A DNA stretch of 64,000 nt from Schoenobius gigantellus (lineage: Eukaryota; Arthropoda; Insecta; Lepidoptera; Crambidae). The notes beneath the pieces are model-generated. The model saw only the letters and a program-made list of their open reading frames with translations. It was not told the origin of the DNA and ran no database searches. Location: the NCBI GenBank assembly GCA_963935595.1, contig OZ012560.1, forward strand, positions 6,634,001 through 6,698,000, in the 5' to 3' direction. Below, piece after piece: positions 47,201 through 59,200 of this stretch; positions within the stretch are counted from its first letter, which is position 1; the number at the start of each line of letters is the position of its first letter. Both the position numbers and the translations under genes were made by a program.

Positions 47201-50200
47201 CGTCGACGTGGGCACTGGCTCCTTGGGCCAGGGCTTGGCCGTCGCCGCGGGTATGGCGTACGTCGGGAAGTACTTCGACCAGGCTCCGTACAGGTGAGGA
47301 ATTAAATCTATGCAGGTGTTGAGCAGGGTTTCCCAACCAGTGGTGATAGAGTGAAACAAGGGGGGATGGTGATAGAGTGAAACAAGGGGGGGCGCAGCGA
47401 GCAGCTCCAGAATTAAACTGTAGAAAGAATATTTACTGTTTATATAAACTCGCGCAACGCGGACGGTGCCACCTATGTGAAGTCAGCGACACGTTGCGAC
47501 CATTTTTTGAATAAAACTAAACACGCCAATATTTTCATCCTTTGCTTAATTTTCTTGACTCCCTATTTCAGCCTATAGGGGGGGCGTAGTATTTTAGCAT
47601 AACGCTAGGTGAGGGGCATAGGGTAAAAGGTTGGGAACCCCTGGTGTAGAGTCTCAGTCCAATTGCTTAAATTGAAATTTTTTAAGAAAATTAGCAGCAA
47701 CTTTGTAGTTATGTTTCCTTACGTATATTGTTATTAAATTAGTGTACTTAACTTATTATTTAAAAAATGCTGTCGATAGGATGTAGATTACACATTGGCA
47801 GCTCTATGAGTTTAATGTCAGTGAGATACTTTGATTTTAATAACTACTCATTTTAATTTTTGCAGAGTGTACTGCTTGGTGGGAGATGGTGAGGCCGCTG
47901 AAGGTAGCGTGTGGGAGTCCCTGCACTTCGCCAGCCACTATAAACTGGACAACTTGGTAGTGATCTTTGACGTCAACCGCCTCGGCCAGTCCGAGCCAAC
48001 CTCACTGCAGCATAAGGTTGGTTAGAGCGAATAGTAAATATTTATTTATTTACGATAGGGAGATTCTTGGCCTTAAACAGCCAATGGTTCTGCTCTCTCA
48101 CGATGGCTAGTCACACAAAAAACTTTACATCCCGTTAAGGCCTTTAAACTATGTTAGTAATTGTGAAAGAAATGCATATCAATGATATGTTGCTAATAAG
48201 CAATATTCATTGATATGCGGATGACAGCACTGGCGATGCGCGATACACAGGCCGTGCTAACATGCCTTCTGCAGCAGTACAAAAGAGCAGAGAACAACTT
48301 GTACTAGACATTGACACGTCTTTGGAGCAAATTTCGGAATGGGGTCGACGGAATCTTGTCCAATTTAACCCCACCAAAACGCAGGTCTGTGCATTCTTTG
48401 CAAAGAAAACACCTTTTGCTCTTGACGCCTAAGTTCCAGAACACTCCACTTACCATACAGGCGTAAGGGGAGTGTTTCTTTTAGCACTGCCTTTACAGGC
48501 ACTTATTGACGTCACAACAAAGCAAAACATTCTAATTTAAAGGAAACATAATAATATATTTAACCTTGTATTTGCATACATCCTGGACATACTTACCCAT
48601 GATGTCTGCAAATACAAGTAGCTATGGAAAAAAAGTTGAATCTACACCTGTTCGGAAATTGGGAGAGCCTTCTCGAGAAGAACAGGCAAGAAACTCGAAA
48701 GGTCAAATTTTTTATGTCCTCTTTTAAATCGCCATTTACAATTTTGGTTTTGTTACATAGTCATTGAAAGTTAAAAAAAATACAATCGGTATGATTAAAA
48801 TGTCAAAAAAATACAATCGGTATGCTTAAAATGTCAAAAAATAAGTTATAGACTTATACAATAATCATAATACAATAAATTATGTTGTTACCAAACATAT
48901 GATAACTTGGTCTGATTCAAAATCAGTGTCAGTTCTTTTCCTGACAACAATATTTGTTAACATCAGCTATACACAACACCACGATTATTGACATTATAAC
49001 AAATAATAACTTCATATTAACTCCAGGCATTGGCATCATTTAAATAATCGTTAACTTTATAATATCCTTTACTCATTAGAGTCTTTTTCACATGTGCTTT
49101 AAACTTATGAAAAGGCAAGTCGGTTACACTGTGTGGAACTTTGTTGTAAAAAGTTATACATTTCCCCATAAATGAGCCTCTAGTTTTTTGGAGTCTGTAC
49201 GTTGGAACGGCAAGTTTATTTTTATTTCTTGTGTTTAACTGGTGAACATGGAAATTGGTTTCAAATGTATTATAATTCTTATAGACATAAATCAAATTTT
49301 CATAAATGTATTGTCCTGCTAAGGTCAATATATTAATTTCTCTAAATAAATCTCTTAGAGAATCCCTTGTTCGTAAATTATAAATAGCGCGAATTGCTCT
49401 TTTTTGAAGTACGAAAATACTGTCTATACTAGCAGCCGATCCCCACAGTAGTAGTCCATACGACATAACACTGTGAAAATAACTGAAGTAAATCAATCTT
49501 GCCGTTTCAACATTAGTAAGTTGTCTTATTTTTTTAACTGCATATGCCGCAGAACTAAGTCTGTTTGCCAAAGACTCAATATGTGGGTCCCATTGCAAAC
49601 GTGAATCTAATGTAATGCCCAAAAATTTGGTACAATCAATGAATTCAATAATTTGATTATTCATTTTCACAATAGTAAGTGTGAATTTTAGTTTTAAATA
49701 TTAGTTATTATCACTTTTATACTATTTGTACTGCATGTGGTGTTTACCTTTTATTAGCTATAGTGTTTAGGTTCTAATTTCATATGTACATGTAGTTAAG
49801 GTAGGATAAACACTGTACAATCGGGGAATGGCTAACGCCGATCCCGATTGTGTCTCTACGGAGGTAGAAGTATCTAGAGGGTTTTTAGCCGGTAGTGGGT
49901 CTTCTACCCGAGTCCTGCATATCCTCGGGGTGGCCTAGTCAGCTCAAGTCCCTTGTTGAATACCGTAAAAACTGTATTTTCCCTCTATTAAAAAAAAAGA
50001 TAAACACTGTAGTTCTAGGTGAACCATATCAATAAAAAAAAAAAAAAAAGAAATAGTATCCACTTTCCTTACATGAAAATTTTATACATTTAGTTTTATT
50101 TGAGTTTAATGATAAGTTATTAATTGTGAACAAATGCAATACATTGGAAAGAGTACTATTTACAACGTCAGTATTTTCATTTCCTCTGTCAACCTTAAAT

Positions 50201-53200
50201 ATTAAAGAATATATATATCTGCAAATAGTACTGTATCGCACAGATTTTTAGTGAAGTGTGGGAGATCATTAGCATAACATTCGCATCCGTCTTGCGAATA
50301 TGGACCCAAACATCAAAAATTGAATGTGAATATACAGCGTGTAATGCAACCGCTTCAGAAAAAGAAGAACAAAATTCTACTTGTATGATTGAATAACTTT
50401 CCCCCAAGGAACATATGTCCAAAGCAAATGTAAAGCTTGAATGGGAGCTTACTGTACATATGTTACTGTAGAAGTCCGTATATTGGTAAATCTTAGGTTT
50501 TACCGGTAAATCTTAGGCTTTGCCATAACATGAGTTGGTAAATGTAAGGATTTTATAGAGAATAGACGATATTTCGGGCTTTTACCATTACAATTTGGGT
50601 TATACAATATATAAATACTATCGTTCTAAGAGCAAATCTGATAGGCATAAATATCTACACTATAATAAGCTGCTAAAAAAGTGTATATTCAAAGCAAAAA
50701 GTATCACAAATCAAAAATATGTTACAAATAGTAAAAACAAATGCAAAGCAACATGGAATGTTATAAAGCAAGAGACGGGTAAAGCTTTCCATGGAACTAG
50801 CATAGACAAAATAATAAACGAGGGTAAAGAAATAATCAAACCTACAGAAATTGCTACGACATTTAATAATTACTTTATAAACAATACAAATAAGAAAAAT
50901 GACAACTTAGAAATAACTACTAAAAATTATTTAGTAAATACTATTTTTATACAACCGATTGACGAATCTGACGTTAAGAAAATTATAGGACATTTAAAGA
51001 ATTCAAAATCTGAAGGCTATGACAACATAAGTACGCAAATAATAAAGAGCTGTAAGGACGAAATATGTACAGTATTGACTTATCTCATAAATCTATCACT
51101 GACAACAGGTACTTTCCCAAATAAATTAAAAACGTCAATAATTAAGCCGCTTTATAAAAAAGGAGACAAATATAACATTAATAATTACAGGCCAATAACA
51201 CTGATTTCGATATTTTCCAAAATATTTGAAAAAGTAATGCATGACCAGTTACTTTCCTTTTTTGGAAAGCATGACATCATAAAACGAAACCAATACGGAT
51301 TCCAGAAAAATAAATCGACCACACATGCAACATTCAATCTAGTAAATGAGATCTTGCAAAACGTAAACAATAATTTTTTTACCACAGGTATGTTTCTGGA
51401 TATGTCAAAGGCGTTTGACTTAGTCTCACATAAACAGCTACTTACCAAATTGGAACATTACGGAGTCCGAGGACCTGCACTAGAATGGTTAAAATCCTTT
51501 CTTGAAAATAGAACACAATATGTCGAGATAACGCAATTTAATAAAGAAGGCATAAAACAACATTACAAATCAGAACTAAAAATAAATAGGTTTGGTGTTC
51601 CCCAAGGAAGTATCCTCGCGCCACTGCTATTTCTAGTGACTATTAACGACCTTCCAAATGTTACAAAACATAAGATGACTTTATTTGCAGATGATGTCTC
51701 AGTCATTGTCACCTCTGATCAGCAACAAAATGTAGAACAACATAATAATGACATAACAAATACTTTAGGACAAATAATTAAATGGCTAGAACAAAATAAC
51801 CTCAAAATAAATCTAAATAAAACACAAATAATGAATTTTAATAATTTCTTGACTAATATAATAAGTGTTAATTACGATGGACATATCTTAAATGATGCAG
51901 AAAAAGTTAGATTTCTAGGTATAGACATAAATTCAAAATTTGACTGGAAAGAACATATAGAAATGGTATGTGACAGGATAAATAGATTCTCGTTTGGACT
52001 ATACAAGTTGACAAGAGTGGCAAATAAAAATACCGCTATTACTGCCTATTTTGCATACGTTGAATCAGTGCTTAGATATCCCCCTTTTTTTTTTTTCGGT
52101 GGGAAATGTATTACGCATACCCCGCGCTTGGGAAGGCGCGGGGTTATGTCGAACTCTCCGCGGCCCCTGGGGGCAGAGTGCCAGCCAGGAACCGCGGCCT
52201 ACCGACTAAAACCCACCGATGCCCCTCACATACGCCTTGGCGCGAGCACGTCCATCATCGCCGTGTCCTCCTCATCAGAAGAAGACACGCCGAGGAAGGC
52301 CGCGTCGCTGCCGGACAAGGTCATGGGAACTCGAATGAACACATCCACTACCTCGTCGGCGCCTGCTCGCCTATGGCGAGCCCCTCTCACCTCCCCAAAA
52401 GGGGGAGGCCGGTGATCCCCCGGGGCATCCAGGGGATCAGCGACTGGCGGCAACCGATGCAATGCAGGACCCGGGCTTCCCAACCCAGGGCCCCGCTGGT
52501 TGCCGTCAGGAGGAAGAAGGCGGGCGTAATTCCGCCTCCTCCGCCCCGTCCTTCTACGGCGGCATGGATCGGCCGAGGTTCCTCCTCCCTGGCCCTCTCC
52601 GCCGACTCCTTCTGCTTCATCACATCCACGCAGAAGGAGTTTACCGCGTCCCACGTCCTCTCTCCCTCCAGCATGGCACAGACCACGTTCTGGAGGGAGA
52701 GGTCGTCGCCGATGACGGCGGTCAGCTCACGGCGCTCCGAGGAGAAGGCGGGGCACACCGCTAAGGTGTGCTGCGCGGTATCCTCTTCGGCGCCACAGTG
52801 GTGGCACTCGGGGGTCACTTCCCGTCCTATGCGGTGCAGATAGCGGCCAAAGCAACCATGGTTGCTAAGAATCTGCACCAAGTGGTACGAGAGCGACCCG
52901 TGGTGCCGGTTCGCCCATGTGGTGAGGAACGGGTGCATGGCCTCGACGGTCCTGGACAGAGTGTTCGAGACGGAGGCCGAACCCTTTAGCTCCTGGAGCT
53001 CCTCAAACCACAGGCGAAACGCCTCCACTGTGGCCTCCTCCAAGGCGGAGGCCCTCTCTCTCGGCGCCAAGCGCCGGTCGTCGTCTCTTGCGTTCATGCG
53101 GACGCGATAGGCGGCCGCCAAGACGTGGGACGTCAGCTCCCAAGGAGGAGTGCCAGCCAGGACACATGCCGCCGTGTGGGACACGGTGCGATAAGCCTTG

Positions 53201-56200
53201 ATCGCCCTTAATGCCATGGCGCGCTGCGCCCTATGCAGGGACGCAATCGCGCGGGGGCCAACGGCGTCAGCCCACACTGGAGCCCCATATAAGGCCATGC
53301 TCCTTACTATGCCTGCGTATAATCGCCGGACGTTTGCGCTCGGGCCACCGATATTCGGGAGAAGACGCCCGAGCGCATCAGCAGCCGCTAGGAGGCGGGG
53401 TTCAAGGCGACGAAAGTGCTCGTCGAACCCCCACCTCCCGTCGATTACCAAGCCCAAGTATTTCAGGTGCCGCTGAAGCGGCACTCTAACGCCGGCCACC
53501 GTGATTACGGCGCCTGATGGAGCTCCTCTGCGAGGCCCGTGGAACAACAGGGCCTCGGTTTTGTGGAGCGCCACCTTAAGGCCGAGAGCCTCAATCCTCT
53601 CTACGACCAAAGTGGCAAACGCTGAGGCCAGTCGTAGGGTCTCCTCCAAGTCAGTCCCCCTCGCGGTGACAAGTGTGTCGTCCCCATAACAAAGAGGTTT
53701 CACACGAGGGGAGAGGGCAGCGCGAAGTACCCTGTCATACCCGACGTTCCAGAGTAGGGGTCCTAGAACAGACCCCTGTGGAACGCCGCGAGACATGGGA
53801 TGACGGCTAGCCACATCACCTTGGGCGATGAAAACAACCTCCCGCAGCTCCAGATAACTGGTAAGGACGCGCAACAAATAATGAGGCACCCCGTGGTATC
53901 GGAGTGCCTCTAGGATGGTATTAAAGGGGAGGCTATTAAAGGCATTGGCGATGTCTAAAGACACCGCCAGCACCCTCTCCCCCTTTTCGTTGGCGTCGCT
54001 CACAAGCGCCCTCAAATCCGTGAGGGCCTCAACTGTGGAACGCCCCACACGAAAGCCAAACTGGGCTTGGGACAAGTTCGGCCCCACCTCAGACATGTGC
54101 TGGATGAGTCGGGAGGCAACAAGCCTCTCGAAAACCTTACCGACCTCATCCAGCAGCACTATCGGCCTGTAACCGGACGGGTCGTCCGCAGGCCGGTTCT
54201 CCTTTCGCAGGAGGCATAGCATGCCATCTTTCCATGGCTTGGGGAACTGCCCGGTGCGGAGACACGCATCGAACAGCTCCCGAAGGTGGTCACCCAGGTG
54301 GTTGACGGCGAGTCCCAAGACTTTGCCCGGGACTCCATCTGGGCCAGGGGCAGTACGCTTGCCCCTTAAACGAGAGACAGCCTCACCAAATTCATCCTCA
54401 CCAATGGTAGGAGGGTCGCTTTCGTGATAGGCCACGTTTGCCTCGAGCGGCGGGGCCATGCTCGGCGGGGAAAAGCGCTCAATCGGCGGGAACAACTCCT
54501 GGACCACCGTACGCAGAAGAGCGGGGTCCATCGTCTCCGTGAGGGGGGCACCACGCGATCGCAGCTGGTTGCGTGCGGTTTTATAAGGCCGCCCCCACGG
54601 ATCCTCATTAAGGCCCTGCAACATCTCCTCCCTAGCCACCTCCTTGGAACGGGAGATGGCCGTTTGCAGGGCCTTCTTGAACTCCCTGTACTGCTCGTAC
54701 AGGTGGTCCTCCTCCTGTGAATTCCGAACGTGCCGTCTCCGGTAACGGGTGTAAGCCCGCCGGGCTGCAGTGCAGGCTGTGCGCAGGTCTGCCAGGTCCT
54801 GAGACCACCAATAGACCGCCTGACGGTCCTTCGGAGGGTACGATCGCGGCATGGAAGCCTCGCACACCTCCGTGAGGGCCTCTCGGAACCGGGAGGCACC
54901 CTCGTCCACGTTGAGACCGTCCATTGGCCGCAGGCACCAGCCCTGCACTATGGCCGCCTCCTCCGCCAACTCTCTGTCGAGTCGGGCCAGGGCCCATCGT
55001 GGGGCACGATCACCTCCTCGAGGGGCTTGTGAGGCCGGGGAGCGCTGGGTGGGAATCTCAAATCGGATATAGCGATGATCCGAGAGACTCTCCACCTGCG
55101 TCATCACCCGCCAGTCCCTGACTCTGCGCGCGAGGGCGGGGGTCGCGAACGTAACGTCGACGATCGACCCGCCCTGTTGGCGCACGCAGGTGTGGGTAGC
55201 CCCCTGATTCAGCAGGGAAAGGCCAGATGTGACCGCCCAACTTTCCACAGTGTGGCCGCGAGCGTTGGTCGCGGGATTACCCCACACGACAGACTTCGCG
55301 TTCAGGTCCCCGAGGAGAACCTGACGCGGTGCAGCCCGTCTCACGGCGGCCCCAACGGCCACGAGGAAGACCTCAAATTCGGCCAAAGGTTTGTTGGGGG
55401 AAAAGTACACCCCGATCAGTGTGACCCTCTCCCAATTGACCACGACGTAGCCAGCACCTCTCTCGACCACAGAGAGAGGCTGCTTCCAGGCGCCGGACGC
55501 ACGACAACGGCCACGGAGCCGTCCCGGTCTCCAGCCCAGTTGGGCCGGTCGGGGACGAAATACGGCTCCGCAGCTACACCCACATCGACAGACCACTCCG
55601 CCAGAACTTGCATCAGCAAGTCTTGAGTCCTGGCGCAGTGGTTCAAGTTCCCTTGGAGGAAGCTGTAATGACGACCTAAATCCATCAAGTCTCCATTACA
55701 GCTCCCTCCTGATCCTCACTCGGACGCACAGCCCTCCGAACTCCGGGTGCTTCCCTCTCACTTGGGGGGCCTTGCACTTGCTGCCCCCCAATAGGTGACC
55801 GGCCGGCCTCTTCGCAGAGGCGCACACAATGCAGCGTGGCTCTGCGCTGCACGTTGAGCCTTTGTGGCCGGTCTCGCCGCACCTGAAGCAAAGCCCGCTC
55901 CGGTCCACCTCGGAGGGGCAAAGCTGGCGGGTGTGACCCGATCCCAGGCACTTAAAACAGCGCAAGGGTCGGGCCTCTAACGCCTTGATCTGGACCGAAC
56001 TCCATCCTATGAGGAGCCGGCCCTGTACCACCGATTTGGCGGCAGTAACGGGGCACTGCACGATCGCAGTGCCCAGGCCACCTGATCCGACGCGAATATC
56101 GCTGACCTTAACGAGGTCAGCGCTGCAGCCGCCCTTACTTGCAACAGCGGCCGCCACCTCTTCTTTTTGTACGGAGTCGTCCAGCCCCGAGACCCTTAGG

Positions 56201-59200
56201 TCAACACGTTTGGTGGGCCGGACGACTTTGGCGACCCCGGCGAGAGCCTCCTGGAGCTTGGTTGCCAGGAGGTCTGCTTTTTCGCCCGCTTGGGCGCCGG
56301 GGATCTCAATGATCCGTGCGCCGGCCGCCGTATGACGGCACGTCATCTTTGTTATGTCGAGCTCGGAGACATTGATAGTCTGACGAGCTCGACTTAATAC
56401 CTCGCCGTAGGTGGTGCCCTTCTCCACGGCGGCAGGGTCTAAAGTGACGATCACCGCGGCAGATTTTGGGGGCACCAGCTTGGGAGCCGCAGGCTTAGAC
56501 TTCGCCTTGGGCTTGGGTTTGGCGGCGGAGGTGGTGGCGGCGACAGGTGGACGTGCCGACTTTGTCTTGATGGCGTTCGCGTAGCCAGCCTCTGGCTGGG
56601 CTGCTGGCTGCTTCGATTGGCCGCTCCGTTTCGCCCTCTTGTGCCTTCTGCGCCTCTGGTTATTGGACTCCACCGTGGTCCATTCCTCCTCGACCGGGGG
56701 TTGAGCTGCCTTTGTGGCAGGCGCCCGGGAGGTGGATGGGGTCGACGGTGCAGCCGACGATTTCTTCACCTGCTGGCCCTTAGTGGCTTTGCCCTTGCCA
56801 GCAGGTTTCGGGTCGACTGGAGGATCAGTCGGCTTGTCCCCTCGGGGTGGTATCTTCGCCGGATTCGAGGGCGCGCGAACAGACGACTTGTCTGCCGCGA
56901 GAGGAGGCCTCAACCTCTTCTCGGGAAGAAGGCGCTCCTGTATGCCCTCGAAGCGAGCATTGATCATATTCCCTATCGACCTGATGATCTTTGCCTCAAA
57001 TGCCTCCAAGGCTGGGTCGATCGGGATTGCCGTCTCTGTTGGGCCGGCAGATGGGCGAGCTCGCTTAGCGAGCTTCACAGGCTTGGTGGGCCTCGCAGGC
57101 TTGGGAGGCTCGGCGGGAAGCGGGGAAGGAAGAACGATCTCCACATCTGCCTCCGGCTCGGCCACATCCATGTGATCGTCATCATTAGTCGGGGGATCAA
57201 CCCGTCGGGGTTCCCTACGGCTTGCCTTGACGGCGTCCAGCTCCACCCTGAGGTCCGCCATCATGCGCCTCATCTCGACCATCTCTTTCTTAAGGGCCTC
57301 GTTCTCGGCTCTTAATTTTCGTGTGTCTTCGGAGATCGTCTTCCGGGACACTTCGTCGAAACAATCTTGTATCGAAGCCGCCGCTTTTTTTAGGGACTTC
57401 TGGAAAGTCCCCTTCAATTGCGACGACTTCTTCGCCACGTCAAGTATTATGCCGCATTCTGACCGGACCATCTCCTCGATATCGAGGGCGGTCGTGCCGG
57501 TCGGGGCGGCTGTCCCGTCCCTAGCGTAAGCTCGATTCGCATTAGAACGAGCACGAGTCTCGTAGACTTTCTTCTCCGCCTCGGCAGGCTCTTTGTCTAG
57601 GCGGAGTTCCAGCTCCTGACGCTCTGTCTCGACCAGTTCCCGTTTGGCTTTAGCGAGCCCAACGTACTCCCCTGTCGTAGGGGGGCGTCCACGACCACGC
57701 CCGCGCCCTTTGCCGGAGGAGACCGGTTTTTCTGTCTCTCTACAGCGAGACTCAGATGGAACGTCGGTATCAGAACCGGGAGCTAATTCCACTGAGTTTC
57801 GCTTCTTCTGCTTTTTCTTCCGGCGCCGCGAGGTGTTCGACGCTGCTTCGGAAGGATCCTCAGTCGTTAAGATCGACTCCGTGACCGAAATGACGGATTG
57901 AGCCGATCTGGAGGACGAGTCGGACTCGTCCGCCTGCCTCTTACGGGACTGAGACGCAACTGCCGTCTCAGTTTCCTTACGTCTAGTTCCTAATTCTAGA
58001 CCTACACTATTTTTCTTACAACTATGTACACTATTTACAGACTTAGATGCCGAGCCAGACCGCGATCGCGCGGCTCTAGGCATATTCTCAGCACTCCCAT
58101 GACGGAGCGCTGCACCTCCGGAATTATTTACAAAAGTATCTACAACAATATTTACAGTATCTACAATATCATTATTTACATTATTAACACTGCCACTCGC
58201 CTCGGTTGCATTGTCGACCACCGCCCCGGACAACGGTGGAAGCCCGCTCCCAACGGGTTCGCATAAAATGTTAGTCGCAATTAAAGAAGATGTGGATCGC
58301 GGGTCGCACGGCACCAAATACCCCCGGCTGCCTGCAGCCACCTTCCGTGGTCCTACAGGGGGGACTGATACCCCTTGGTGTATAAGTTTTTGATCCTCGC
58401 AATCCATGATGTTGCTTTGTAGGGTGAGCTCCCTGGGGTGGCCGTTCGTGACTGGATACCCTCCAGCCATTCATCCCATCGGCACGGACCAGACCTTAGG
58501 ATTGGGGTGATTTTTTATAGTGGTTGTCTACCACGCGGCCCGACGCTCAATGCGCCGGACCCCCGTCTCCGCTCAATGCGGCCTACGGGTTGCCCGACGG
58601 CGGACTGGATCCACCGCCGCGCGAGTGGGCCGAGGCCCGAAGCGACACACTTCACAAAACGCGCAAAGCGCCATGGCGAACAAAACGCCCCCACACTGCC
58701 ACTAAGAAGCGGCCGCCAGACTGAGTCCAGCCATACCACGACCCAAGGTGGGTCACCAGGTGACAATTCAATCCCCTTCTCAAACAAGAAGGGGAGACTT
58801 CACCACACACCGCCACAGCGGTTGGCCACTGGAAGTGGCCCGCGGGGTTGAACCCGGCCATACCACGCCCCCCTCCACGGGGGCAGCTGTCAGATTCTTA
58901 GCCCGCGGCAGACTTCTGCCGGGTTGCCCAGGGTGCACCACGAGGAGGTGATCTGACCGTCGCACCCCGCTTAGATATGGCCTAATAATTTGGGGAAATG
59001 GCACAAATATTCATGATGCCTTTGTTGCTCAAAAAAGGTGTATCAGAGCTATAGTCCACATAGCCTCTGATGTGTCATGTAAACCTTTCTTTAGGACATT
59101 GATCATATTACCATTGCCATGTCTTTACATTCTTGAGATAAGCAAGTTCGTCAAACAAAACATAGGCTTGTTTACGAAATTAAATAATGTCACAAATAGA

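Larger units (their letters stand above)
52080..58968 (-). mobile_element. full-length R1-clade retrotransposon, nested in the Jockey-like RT
   Basis: The 10-bp target duplication GCTTAGATAT lies at 52070-52079 and 58969-58978. On the minus strand the element has a GC-rich 5'UTR (58968-58471), ORF1 (58470-55696), ORF2 (55685-52387), about 290 bp of 3'UTR and 12 A residues (52085-52096), then five extra G residues (C on plus, 52080-52084) before the target. The much higher GC content than the surrounding intron marks it out. R1-clade placement rests on the apurinic-type endonuclease, the YGDD RT and the CCHC box after RT; closest named family not determined. Confidence 0.9.

Noticed and set aside
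52106..52843. Plus-strand open frames across 52.1-58.9 kb as genes
   Set aside because: They are antisense shadows of the GC-rich R1-like ORF1 and ORF2 on the minus strand.
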